Source: Thermodesulfobacteriales bacterium (lineage in GTDB: Bacteria > Desulfobacterota_D > UBA1144 > Nemesobacterales > UBA2774). Taken from it: 14,786 bases of DNA. Location of the stretch: assembly GCA_004525335.1 (NCBI GenBank), contig SPCL01000044.1, positions 1 to 14,786 on the forward strand. Direction: 5' to 3'. A program made the position numbers and the translations under genes. This document shows, piece after piece, positions 6,918-14,412 of the stretch; position 1 is the stretch's first letter, and every line of letters begins with the position of its first letter. The notes under the pieces were generated by a model, which saw only the letters and a list, made by a program, of their open reading frames with translations, did no database searches and had not been told where the DNA came from.

Positions 6918-7751
6918 ATGGCACCCAAGACTGTTTTTTGTTTGTTTTTTTTGCTGTTCGTTTCATTTGGATTAATTGGCGCTGGGGAATTTAATCAGTA
7001 TGCGGATCAATTACTTGTGGCTGAGAAAGACGGTAGCCCAATACCCGTAATATCTATCAACTTTACTGATTTGAATATGGAAACTGCATATAAGATCCAG
7101 AAAGACTATGTTAATAAGAAGCTCAAGAATGATAAGATTGCCGGGTTTAAAGCAGGTCTAACTTCCAAAAAAACTCAAGAGAATTTTAATGTGAATTCAC
7201 CCGTTTCGGGGGTGCTATTTTCTTCTGGAGAACAAAATAGCCCCTATCTAATAGACAGCTCAAAATACCACCAGTTAATGATTGAGACTGAACTTGGATA
7301 TGTTGTCGGAAAACCTATAACTTCTAAAATTAAGGATATCTCAGAACTGAAAGAACATATAAAAGCAGTTTTGCCTGTTATAGAACTTCCAGACTTTGGA
7401 TTTGAGGATACTAATAAACTTAAGGCCACAGATATAGTCGCAGCTAACGTTTCATCTAAAGCTTTTGTTTTAGGTAAACCCACGGAACTCGATAAAGTAA
7501 ATCCTGATGATGTAAAAGTTATTCTCAATCTGAATGTAGAAATTGCCAACCAGGGTAGGGGCTCAGATTTAAATGACGGTCAGTGGAAAACCCTATTGTG
7601 GCTAGTAAATAATGTAATAGATCAGGGCTGGAAAATTGAACCCGGACAAGTCCTAATAACAGGAGCTCTTGGCAATGTCGTAAAGGCGAGGAAAGCTCAG
7701 TATATTGCTACTTTCAGTAGCTTAGGGCAGATAAGTTTTAGAATACAATAA
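6918..7751 (+). CDS. Exported 2-keto-4-pentenoate-hydratase/FAH-like enzyme
   Basis: A 277-residue member of the MhpD/XylJ hydratase and oxalocrotonate decarboxylase branch of the fumarylacetoacetate hydrolase superfamily. 'AGFKAGLTSKKTQENFNV' (75-92) and 'PVSGVLFSS' (95-103) are the family core. The metal-binding acids are present: Glu123 and Glu125 (IETELGYVV) and Glu156 (PVIELPDF), with a closing 'QVLITGALG' (244-252). Cytoplasmic members add water to 2-hydroxydienoates in aromatic ring breakdown. Unlike those, this one begins with a convincing signal sequence (residues 1 to about 22, very Phe/Leu rich), so it should act in the periplasm or be membrane-tethered. The ATG is one base past the DAAO stop, suggesting coupled translation. 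The true substrate is unknown; no other ring-breakdown gene is in the window. Confidence 0.85.
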   Translation: MAPKTVFCLFFLLFVSFGLIGAGEFNQYADQLLVAEKDGSPIPVISINFTDLNMETAYKIQKDYVNKKLKNDKIAGFKAGLTSKKTQENFNVNSPVSGVLFSSGEQNSPYLIDSSKYHQLMIETELGYVVGKPITSKIKDISELKEHIKAVLPVIELPDFGFEDTNKLKATDIVAANVSSKAFVLGKPTELDKVNPDDVKVILNLNVEIANQGRGSDLNDGQWKTLLWLVNNVIDQGWKIEPGQVLITGALGNVVKARKAQYIATFSSLGQISFRIQ

Positions 7752-7761
7752 GTATGGGAAT

Positions 7762-8700
7762 ATGATTATTTATAGAGCAATTTTTTTCCTACCACTAGTT
7801 CTTCTAATAGTATTATCTATTAGAGCAGATTCCAATTCCTGCGAGCCAGAAAAGTTTACACCTGTACCTGAAGTTCTCTGGCCGCTCGATGAAGCAAAGT
7901 CCGTCCCGGTAGATTCTGCAATAATAGTGAAAGACTTTAAATCTCTATCGAAAACCCCTCAGAAACTAGAAATGGAATTAACAAATAGCGGTGGGAAGAG
8001 CATTGAATACAAAATAAAAAGATATCAATCCAGGAGATCAGTTTATAACAACGAGGCGGGTTTTATATTTATAAAGCCGGCGCAGAATCTGCAACCTTCG
8101 GAAGAATATTCCTTTACTTTAAAGGCAAATGAAGGATTTGCAGAGCCGGTTGATGAAGCAATTAAGTTTAGCACTGGAAATGAAAACGCTTTAGTCACAT
8201 CTCCTGAGAAGGTTGATGTGTCTTACTACTTTAGCGAGCCGGGTTATTATTTGAGTAACTGTCAGACCTCAACGTGGGATAAAGCAACTTCACTTGTCTT
8301 TATGAACTCTAAAGTTGAAGGTTTTCCGTTAATTCTAGTCTTAGAATCAAATTTGTTAAAAGATATCTCTTTTTTCCATTCTTCTCTAAACAAAAGGGAT
8401 CTCCCAGTTCTATTTCTGCCCAACGAAAAAGGGGTCACTCAATGCTTTGATCTAAGCACCTATGCAATAAATGGAACGAAAGTGTCCAGTGAAAAGCTAT
8501 GTAAACCAGAGCGTTGTGTAAAGGGGACATCATTAACTAAAGAGCAAGCCGAAGAAGAGTACAAAAAACACGGGGCCTTTGGATTTTCGTTAATTCAGTT
8601 TCCTGCACCGAAAGCAGAGCTTCCTAACCACTGCACTCTGTATCCGCCTATGTGTAGAGAATATTGGTCTTCAATTTCTGAGGACAAATGTGAGGGTTAA
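7762..8700 (+). CDS. Exported cysteine-rich protein with Ig-like region
   Basis: A 312-residue protein with a signal peptide (MIIYR, then a long hydrophobic core to about residue 22). Residues about 35-140 resemble a bacterial Ig-like domain of the SbsA/Big_5 sort: 'VLWPLDEAKSVPVDSAIIV', then strands ending 'LQPSEEYSFTL' and 'IKFSTG'. The C-terminal half is not recognised; it holds seven of the eight cysteines of the mature protein, including Cys-Lys-Pro-Glu-Arg-Cys and the closing 'CTLYPPMC' segment, so disulfide bonds in the periplasm or on the surface are likely. It starts 10 bases after the hydratase stop, so it is probably in the same operon. Its stop overlaps the stop of the convergent CPBP-like gene. 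Function unknown. Confidence 0.72.
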   Translation: MIIYRAIFFLPLVLLIVLSIRADSNSCEPEKFTPVPEVLWPLDEAKSVPVDSAIIVKDFKSLSKTPQKLEMELTNSGGKSIEYKIKRYQSRRSVYNNEAGFIFIKPAQNLQPSEEYSFTLKANEGFAEPVDEAIKFSTGNENALVTSPEKVDVSYYFSEPGYYLSNCQTSTWDKATSLVFMNSKVEGFPLILVLESNLLKDISFFHSSLNKRDLPVLFLPNEKGVTQCFDLSTYAINGTKVSSEKLCKPERCVKGTSLTKEQAEEEYKKHGAFGFSLIQFPAPKAELPNHCTLYPPMCREYWSSISEDKCEG

Positions 8701-9578
8701 AATTTATAGAAGTGCAGTATTGCCATAGGTACGAGGTTAAGTGTCCAGTGCGCAGGTATTACATGCCAAATTGAATGAGTCCTGAGTGTGATATACGAAA
8801 CCAATATGCCCCCTGGCAGAGACAGTGCTACCTCGATATGATTGGCTCTTCCCAGATGTATCATATAAAAGACTAGCCCAGAGACTACCATTGCAAATAA
8901 TGAGGTCCCGTTCAATCCAAACCAAGCTAGAATACGGTTATCGGAATCTATAGTCACAGGTTGAGCAATACCCAGCCAACGTAGCATTCTTGTCATAGAA
9001 GAGCCTTCAATTGGTGCCATATATGCGGGGTTAGGAAGCCTTCTATGAGGTAGCATTAAAGCTACGAGAATCCCCAGAATGAGAAAATGCTCAGGGATTT
9101 TGTTAAAGAGTGATAGTGCATACATAGTAGTCAGTCTGTGGGGGTAGGGTGAGGCGAGCTGAATCCACAACCCAAAAGGGATAGAGATAATTATTGCTAT
9201 TATCGTGAGCCTAATCCCAAGCCTGTTTAACATACCCAAACCAAAATCTGTCAGCCTTCTTCCTCTCAGCCGTAATATTATGATTGGTATAACCATGGAA
9301 GAAATAAAGCACAATACATACCAAAGTATTTCTAGTCTTGTATATTCAGGCAGGTCCAGGAAGAAATTCCTTATCCACCAGGGCCCTATCAAAGGCTCGT
9401 AAATGAAAGTCCATTGATTATATGGAGGCGGAAGGAGCTTTGCCAAACGCGCCCAGAATATGGCCACATAAGCCGTTATGCCTAGCAGAGTAAGAACGGA
9501 TACCAGCCACTTTCGCGGAGAGCGATTTTTTGTAATATCAATATATTCAGATTCTAGATTGCTCGATTCATTATTCAT
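8697..9578 (-). CDS. CPBP-like intramembrane protein with altered motif 1
   Basis: A 293-residue multi-pass membrane protein with about seven or eight hydrophobic segments after a polar 20-residue N-terminus. The C-terminal half fits the CPBP (Rce1/Abi) intramembrane protease family. Motif 2, F-x-x-x-H, is at Phe237-His241; motif 3, H-x-x-x-N, is at His277-Asn281 (AHWTLN). Motif 1, normally E-E-x-x-x-R, reads Glu163-His164 with no Arg at the expected place (PEHFLILG). The main acid and both histidines remain, but the second Glu and the Arg are gone. Activity is therefore uncertain: it could be a divergent protease or a non-catalytic relative. No signal peptide is needed beyond the first membrane helix. 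It has its own promoter at 9611-9639. Confidence 0.72.
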   Translation of the reverse strand: MNNESSNLESEYIDITKNRSPRKWLVSVLTLLGITAYVAIFWARLAKLLPPPYNQWTFIYEPLIGPWWIRNFFLDLPEYTRLEILWYVLCFISSMVIPIIILRLRGRRLTDFGLGMLNRLGIRLTIIAIIISIPFGLWIQLASPYPHRLTTMYALSLFNKIPEHFLILGILVALMLPHRRLPNPAYMAPIEGSSMTRMLRWLGIAQPVTIDSDNRILAWFGLNGTSLFAMVVSGLVFYMIHLGRANHIEVALSLPGGILVSYITLRTHSIWHVIPAHWTLNLVPMAILHFYKF

Positions 9579-9610
9579 GTTTTGACTGTCGCATAGCTAG
9601 GTTTGTGAGT

Positions 9611-9639
9611 ATGCTAAAGGACATGAAACTGTCTGTCAA
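9611..9639 (-). promoter_or_regulatory. Sigma-70 promoter for the CPBP-like gene
   Basis: On the minus strand a perfect -35 TTGACA (9634-9639) and a -10 TAGCAT (9611-9616, 4 of 6) are separated by exactly 17 bases. Transcription would start near 9604, about 26 bases before the ATG at 9578. It lies in a divergent gap, as expected for a promoter. Confidence 0.55.
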
Positions 9640-9701
9640 TTTCTCATTCCTACTGTACATATTTGCCAATTGAACAAATAGCATTAACCTAAACAACTAT
9701 A

Positions 9702-10619
9702 GTGAAATTCGGAATATGTCTCCCAATACGTCTGTCTTTAGAAGCTAAGGACAATATAGAGATTGCAAAGGCTGCGGAGAACTACGGCATTGATTCAATC
9801 TGGGTAAGTGATCATGTTGTTATGCCTGAAAAACACTTAGGCTCTTTTAGTGAAGTTTTTTATGATCCATTCATGCTGCTTTCATATATAGCCGCTGAAA
9901 CATCAACCATAGAATTAGGCACGAGTGTTATTATTCTCCCCTATAGAAACCCAGTTGTAGTTGCAAAGATGATCGCAACCCTTGATGTCTTATCAGAGGG
10001 GAGAGTGATATTTGGAGTGGGGCCAGGATGGATGAGAGAAGAGTATGATGCACTCTCGATACCATATGAAAAAAGAGGAGCTAGGACAAACGAGTATATA
10101 AGAGCTATAAAAGAGCTTTGGGTTAATGATGATCCTAAATATAAAGGAAAATTTTGTAGCTTTTCTGATATCAAGTTCTATCCTAAACCTCTACAAAAAC
10201 CACATCCTCCAGTATTTATTGCAGGCGCAAGTGATTATGCAATAAAAAGAGCTGTCGAGCTTGGTGATGGATGGCAGCCTACGTGGGTTAGTCCAGAAGA
10301 TGTTAAGGAGGGTATTTCAAAATTAGAAACCGTGGCTGCAGAAAAAGGTAAAGATTTGTCAAATTTTACATACTCAGTCAGAAACAGACTACATATAATT
10401 GATGCTGATTATCAAGCAAATAATGACAATAATTCCGAGAGCGATGACCCGCCTTTCTTACTTCGTGGTACTGTCTCAGAAATCACAAAATCTATAAAGG
10501 ATTATAAAAAGTTAGGTGTTTCTCATATCGTACTAGATCCTGTTGTAGAGAGTCTTGACGATATATTTCATACTATGGAAATTGTCTCAAGAGAAATAAT
10601 GCCGGTTATCAATACCTGA
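9702..10619 (+). CDS. LLM-class (luciferase-like) flavin/F420-dependent oxidoreductase
   Basis: A 305-residue TIM-barrel protein of the bacterial luciferase-like family. The start is GTG at 9702, chosen because MKFGICLP is the standard first strand; no clear Shine-Dalgarno sequence precedes it. Typical features in order are 'AAENYGIDSIWVSDHVVMP', 'LGTSVIILPYRNPVVVAKMIATLD', 'SEGRVIFGVGPGWMREEYDA', 'KPHPPVFIAGAS' and 'GDGWQPTW'. This pattern is nearest the group named F420-dependent LLM oxidoreductases (TIGR03619-like), but the cofactor (FMN or F420) and substrate cannot be read from sequence. It is a single gene, divergent from the CPBP-like gene and ending 3 bases from the convergent helical-protein gene. 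Such enzymes often oxidise or reduce diverse small molecules. Confidence 0.9.
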   Translation: MKFGICLPIRLSLEAKDNIEIAKAAENYGIDSIWVSDHVVMPEKHLGSFSEVFYDPFMLLSYIAAETSTIELGTSVIILPYRNPVVVAKMIATLDVLSEGRVIFGVGPGWMREEYDALSIPYEKRGARTNEYIRAIKELWVNDDPKYKGKFCSFSDIKFYPKPLQKPHPPVFIAGASDYAIKRAVELGDGWQPTWVSPEDVKEGISKLETVAAEKGKDLSNFTYSVRNRLHIIDADYQANNDNNSESDDPPFLLRGTVSEITKSIKDYKKLGVSHIVLDPVVESLDDIFHTMEIVSREIMPVINT

Positions 10620-10622
10620 AAC

Positions 10623-11075
10623 CTAATTTCTTTTCTCCAGAAATTGCTTACCTTTGCCTATAGGCTTACTTGGGTTTTCAATCTCTTGCTGCATAACGTT
10701 ATCCAGTATGCTTACCCAGTAGCGCCACCAATATGAGTTTTCCTTGTATTTGCTTTTTTCGGTATCTGCATAAGAAATTACCTGATGTACTGTACCGTGG
10801 TATAAGCCCAGTTTGCTTGCGGCATCTTTGGTTTCTTCGAGGTCGATTGGGATTTTATCAAGTTGTGTATCTATTAGAGTTTTTATTTCGTCAACATGTT
10901 TGGACATCTCGTTAGATAACTTCTTTATCTGTTCACCTGCTGGGGTTATGTCTCCATCAAGTTTGTCGACGTCATTATTCATTAGATCCACAAAATCAAG
11001 TAGGTTATCTAAATTACGTCTTGCCTTAGCCGTATGTTTTGAAAGCTCGGTTAATTCTTTTGCTGTAAGCCCCAT
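10623..11075 (-). CDS. Small helical (coiled-coil) protein, unknown function
   Basis: A 150-residue, highly charged protein with no signal peptide or membrane segment. Residues about 1-85 carry Leu/Ile at heptad-like spacing (LTELSKHTAKARRNLDNLL, then 'IKKLSNEMSKHVDEIKTLI'), so an antiparallel or oligomeric coiled coil is likely. The middle has 'GLYHGTVHQVISYAD' and a Trp/Tyr patch (YWWRYW, about 114-119); the end is basic. It has the best ribosome site in the window, AAGGAGG at 11082-11088 with a 6-base gap to the ATG. It lies 62 bases downstream of the TPR gene on the same strand. I do not recognise a family. Confidence 0.68.
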   Translation of the reverse strand: MGLTAKELTELSKHTAKARRNLDNLLDFVDLMNNDVDKLDGDITPAGEQIKKLSNEMSKHVDEIKTLIDTQLDKIPIDLEETKDAASKLGLYHGTVHQVISYADTEKSKYKENSYWWRYWVSILDNVMQQEIENPSKPIGKGKQFLEKRN

Positions 11076-11137
11076 TTGCAGCCTCCTTACTATTTCTAAT
11101 AATATAAGATTATCATTTAATTTAATAAATCCTAGTA

Positions 11138-11815
11138 TCAGGAAATCAAACTTTTAAGCGATTCGTCTGCTAGAGCTAGCTGTTTATAAGATGAATCTAT
11201 TGCAATAGCTTTTTCTAAGTCTGACTTTGCTTTTTCTAAGTCATTTAAGTATAAAAACAGCCCTGCCCGATTGAAATACGCCTCAGCATAATTTGGATTT
11301 AGCTCTATTGCTTTGCTATAGGCTATAAGAGCCCCCTTGGGCTTTTCCAGATTATGAAGTGATACAGCTTTGTTAAACCATGCCTCTAAATAAGTTTCTT
11401 CAACTTCAATTGCCTTATCATATGCTTCTATAGCTTCTAGATCTCTTCCAAGGCTGCTAAGAGCGGCTCCTTTATTGCACCATGCAATTGCAAATAATGG
11501 CTTTAGCTCCAGAGCTTTTTCTGTACATTCAAGCGCCTCTTCAGCTCTGCCTGCTCTACCCAAAGCTGATGCCTTATTACTCCATGCTTCTGCGTATTGT
11601 GGTTCTATTTCTATTGCTCTTTCATAAGATTCGATTTCGTCTTGAACGTGCCCCATTACTGAATAAGTAATACCTTTGTTATACCAGGCCTGGGCAAAAT
11701 CAGGGTTTAACTCAATTGCTTTATCAAGTGAAATTATTGCTTGCTTAAAGTCACTCTTGTAATAGTGATCGGTAGCTTCTAGCACAAGATCTTCAGGTTT
11801 AATTTTCTGTTCCAT
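11138..11815 (-). CDS. Tetratricopeptide-repeat (TPR) protein
   Basis: A 225-residue protein made almost wholly of six TPR units with an exact 34-residue period. The recurring phrase A-x-A-W-x-N-K-G/A falls at about residues 41, 75, 109, 143 and 177, and each unit closes with 'KAIEL-P' or a close variant; the last unit is more worn. There is no signal peptide, so it should be cytoplasmic and act as a protein-binding scaffold. Its ATG shares one base with the stop of the DUF1460 gene (TAATG), which indicates translational coupling, although the DUF1460 product is exported and this one appears not to be. The partner protein is unknown. Confidence 0.88.
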   Translation of the reverse strand: MEQKIKPEDLVLEATDHYYKSDFKQAIISLDKAIELNPDFAQAWYNKGITYSVMGHVQDEIESYERAIEIEPQYAEAWSNKASALGRAGRAEEALECTEKALELKPLFAIAWCNKGAALSSLGRDLEAIEAYDKAIEVEETYLEAWFNKAVSLHNLEKPKGALIAYSKAIELNPNYAEAYFNRAGLFLYLNDLEKAKSDLEKAIAIDSSYKQLALADESLKSLIS

Positions 11816-12621
11816 TATTGCGGCCTGTAAACAACGATTCCCGGTACGTTTTTAATATATTTTTTTAGGTTTTCATCTACCACTTTTTGATTGCTCTTTT
11901 TAGATGATGCGTGTCTTAAAAAGACTCCATCATCATTTTTTATAATAATCCCAGTGTGAGTAACATCAAGTCCATCTATCTCTGTATACATTCCGATATA
12001 GTCTCCTGTCCGTAGTTTTGAAACAATCTCATCGTTAACAGCAGATGAGGGAATATAATAAAATTCTCTAGTTACTACAGGTATTCCTGGAAGAAAAGTA
12101 GAACCATCACTCTTTAGATTTAGATTCTTCTCAACAGCTAAAGTATTCTTCCCACCTACTTCGTAAGTGACATCTTTAACATTGACGTTATTTCTTATAG
12201 GCCAATCGGAGAAAAAGTGGTTTCTGCTTTGAAATGAAATATTTCCATTCTGGTACCGGATGTCCTTCAGATTGGTGTTAAAATCCCCTAATGTTGAGGA
12301 TAATCTAAGAGCCTCGATGTAATCAATATAGGTAAAGCAGTCCATGCCCCGCAAGTTTACAGTGAAAATTTCAGGCGTATTAATATCTCCCGTGAGAGTG
12401 TTTGCTTCATATGGGGTGCCTAGGAACTGCTTTGATAAAAAATCTATTTGCGCTGAAGTGGTTTCCGGTTTTTCTGAGATAATTTTTTGTAATCTATCCT
12501 GATTCCACTTTCCCAATTCTATTATTTCTATATTCTCTTCAGAACACGCAAAGAGTGGTGCAACAAAGAACATTACCAAGACAAAGCTTAGTAATACTTT
12601 AGCAAAAGAACAATATCTCAT
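11815..12621 (-). CDS. Exported DUF1460 amidase-like protein
   Basis: A 268-residue member of DUF1460, an NlpC/P60-like papain fold linked to N-acetylmuramoyl-L-alanine amidase activity on peptidoglycan. The N-terminus is a signal peptide; Cys26 after LFA could be a lipobox, though Phe at -2 is unusual. The catalytic Cys95 lies in 'LRGMDCFTYID', and the His in 'GLDVTHTGII' (His222) and 'LRHASS' (His237) are the other conserved positions. 'FLGTPYEANTL' near residue 66 is another family mark. It should act in the periplasm on the cell wall. The gene begins after an 82-base gap from the hydrolase gene and overlaps the TPR gene by one base. No strong ribosome site is visible: AAGG lies 13 bases from the ATG. 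Confidence 0.85.
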   Translation of the reverse strand: MRYCSFAKVLLSFVLVMFFVAPLFACSEENIEIIELGKWNQDRLQKIISEKPETTSAQIDFLSKQFLGTPYEANTLTGDINTPEIFTVNLRGMDCFTYIDYIEALRLSSTLGDFNTNLKDIRYQNGNISFQSRNHFFSDWPIRNNVNVKDVTYEVGGKNTLAVEKNLNLKSDGSTFLPGIPVVTREFYYIPSSAVNDEIVSKLRTGDYIGMYTEIDGLDVTHTGIIIKNDDGVFLRHASSKKSNQKVVDENLKKYIKNVPGIVVYRPQ

Positions 12622-12703
12622 GAATGGAAGTTTACCTTAAGGTTTGGTTTTTACACGGGTTAGGATTGTTCTGGGATTATTTGAGATTATGGCCTGTTTT
12701 CAG

Positions 12704-13921
12704 CTAGTCAAAAATCTCATCTAACCAATCTAACGCAACTGCCGCTGAATATGTGGGATTTCCAACCTGGCAATGTGTATCAGCTCCTTCAAAATCAGTG
12801 AAGATGTGTTTTGTAACCCGACCTGAAACATTCTCTATAAAGTTGTTAAATTGTTTCTCAGGCTCACCACCTTCGCCGGAACCTACGAGCGCGAGACAAG
12901 GGCATTTGATATTAGAAATGGCATTTCCAACAGCGAAATCCTTTAGATATGTAAATGTGTCTTTGAAGCTAGGCTGTCCAAAACGGATCATAAGATTTTC
13001 AGATCTGGACTTTAATTCAGGGGACATCTCATCGTCTGGAATGCTGGATAAGTCTTCAAGGCTAAAATTTTGATCATCGGATACTTCGGCAGGGTCATAC
13101 CCAGTAAATGCGGATAAATAATCATGCAAATCCAAAATTGGAGAGTTTGCTATGAGCGCTTTTATCCTTGGCTCGTGAGAAGCTGCACGGGTAGCAAAGT
13201 AACCTCCAAAGCTTATTCCCATTATAGCTAATTTGTCCATGTCGACTTCCGGGCGGTTTTCTATAAAATCAATTACTGTTTTAGTTGGATTTTCAAAATC
13301 AGGTTCAAAATGTGAATTTGAATAAAATCTGAAAACGTCCATCTGCCCAGGGCCTGCAAACAGCACAACATTATAACCCCTTTCAAGTGCGGCATAGCCC
13401 CTCATGAAATACTCTTCCTCAAGCGTGCCATCAAAGCCGCTTACAATTAAAAGCGTTTTCCGCTTTTGTTCATGTGGGCTTGGCGCCATAAAGTAAACTG
13501 GCAGGTCAATGCTCTTGTATGTCAGGAGATGATCTTCAAATGTATGCCACAAAATATCCATAGCGTCGCGAAAGCAATATCGCGCGTGCATACCAAATTT
13601 TTGATGATTGGGATCGAGACAGCTGGTGTAATACTCTGCTGCCCTAAAAGAATTGCAAGCTTTAAAGAACTGATCGCGCGCGCTTGTTGTATGGCCTTTT
13701 GAAGCTCTCTTGTGAGCATCTTTTTGCTGCCACTCTGCAAGTTTAGCAAATTCTTCAACCCAGCTTTTTGGATCACCGTCTTTAATCCGGTCTGCTAAGG
13801 ATAGACACTCACCAACGGATGCACCGATCGATGAAGATCCCATTTGCCTAAGCAGCTGAAAATCCATTTCTTCATTGCTAAATCCCCTTACTCTAGTTTT
13901 GCTTCTGCTAATTTTTGCCAT
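12704..13921 (-). CDS. Alpha/beta hydrolase, FrsA/DHPON-hydrolase-like
   Basis: A 405-residue alpha/beta hydrolase. Residues about 40-130 form a helical extension in front of the catalytic domain, as in the FrsA/2,6-dihydroxypseudooxynicotine hydrolase group. The catalytic core has 'LLIVSGFDGT' (157-166, oxyanion region), the nucleophile elbow GISFGGY with Ser237, and His383 in 'GADTHCQVGN'; the acid is probably near 'GSGEGGEP' (347-354), but I cannot fix which residue. It is cytoplasmic with no signal peptide. Substrates in this group range from acyl esters to carbon-carbon bonds of diketone-like compounds; none can be assigned here. A GAGAG ribosome site lies just before the ATG at 13921. 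It follows yjbQ with a gap of 62 bases and is probably in the same transcript. Confidence 0.86.
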   Translation of the reverse strand: MAKISRSKTRVRGFSNEEMDFQLLRQMGSSSIGASVGECLSLADRIKDGDPKSWVEEFAKLAEWQQKDAHKRASKGHTTSARDQFFKACNSFRAAEYYTSCLDPNHQKFGMHARYCFRDAMDILWHTFEDHLLTYKSIDLPVYFMAPSPHEQKRKTLLIVSGFDGTLEEEYFMRGYAALERGYNVVLFAGPGQMDVFRFYSNSHFEPDFENPTKTVIDFIENRPEVDMDKLAIMGISFGGYFATRAASHEPRIKALIANSPILDLHDYLSAFTGYDPAEVSDDQNFSLEDLSSIPDDEMSPELKSRSENLMIRFGQPSFKDTFTYLKDFAVGNAISNIKCPCLALVGSGEGGEPEKQFNNFIENVSGRVTKHIFTDFEGADTHCQVGNPTYSAAVALDWLDEIFD

Positions 13922-13983
13922 TTTGTCTCTCTATTTGATTAATATAACAGATAAGTCATCAATTCAGGTTGAAATGAACTAAA

Positions 13984-14412
13984 TTAGTCCCTCTCGCCAT
14001 TAATCGTTACTATTATTTTACGCGATCCGCCGCTGTTACGGTGCTCGCAAAGATAAATTCCCTGCCAAATCCCGACATTAAAAGCACCATCTTTTATTGG
14101 TATTGATACAGAGCTTCCGAGAAGTGAAGCCTTAATATGCGCCGGCATATCATCAGAACCCTCAAGCGTATGAACATAATACGGGGCATTTTCGGGCACA
14201 TATTTATTAAAATGACTCTCAAAATCCACTCTAACATCCGGGTCAGCATTTTCATTGAGTGTAAGAGAGGCAGATGTATGGCATATAAAAATATGAGCTA
14301 TGCCTATTCTATATTCTTTGAGTTCAGGGAGTTGCTCCAAAATTTGACGGGTAACAAGATGAAATCCGCGAGGTTTTGGGGATAGGTGAATTTCTTTTTG
14401 TGTCCAGTTCAT
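13984..14412 (-). CDS. YjbQ/UPF0047 family protein (possible thiamine phosphate synthase)
   Basis: A 142-residue protein of the YjbQ family, of normal length. It shows the family's key run 'IFICHTSASLTLNENADPDVR' near residue 46, 'HTLEGSDDMPAHIKASLLG' near residue 101, and the closing 'GTWQ/GIWQGIYLCEHR' type block near residue 114-129. The conserved His and Glu residues of these runs suggest a metal site. The family is annotated as a secondary thiamine-phosphate synthase because family members can replace ThiE when overproduced; the natural role remains unclear. The ATG overlaps the stop of the upstream remnant gene by ATGA, so it was or is translated by coupling with it. It is cytoplasmic. 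Confidence 0.88.
   Translation of the reverse strand: MNWTQKEIHLSPKPRGFHLVTRQILEQLPELKEYRIGIAHIFICHTSASLTLNENADPDVRVDFESHFNKYVPENAPYYVHTLEGSDDMPAHIKASLLGSSVSIPIKDGAFNVGIWQGIYLCEHRNSGGSRKIIVTINGERD

Noticed and set aside
5951..10619. A natural-product gene cluster joining the DAAO-like, hydratase-like and LLM genes
   Set aside because: There is no core biosynthetic enzyme, and the LLM gene is separated from the others by an opposing gene with its own promoter.
12634..12643. Ten-base palindrome ACCTTAAGGT before the DUF1460 gene
   Set aside because: Too short and isolated to call an operator; it may be chance in an AT-rich gap.
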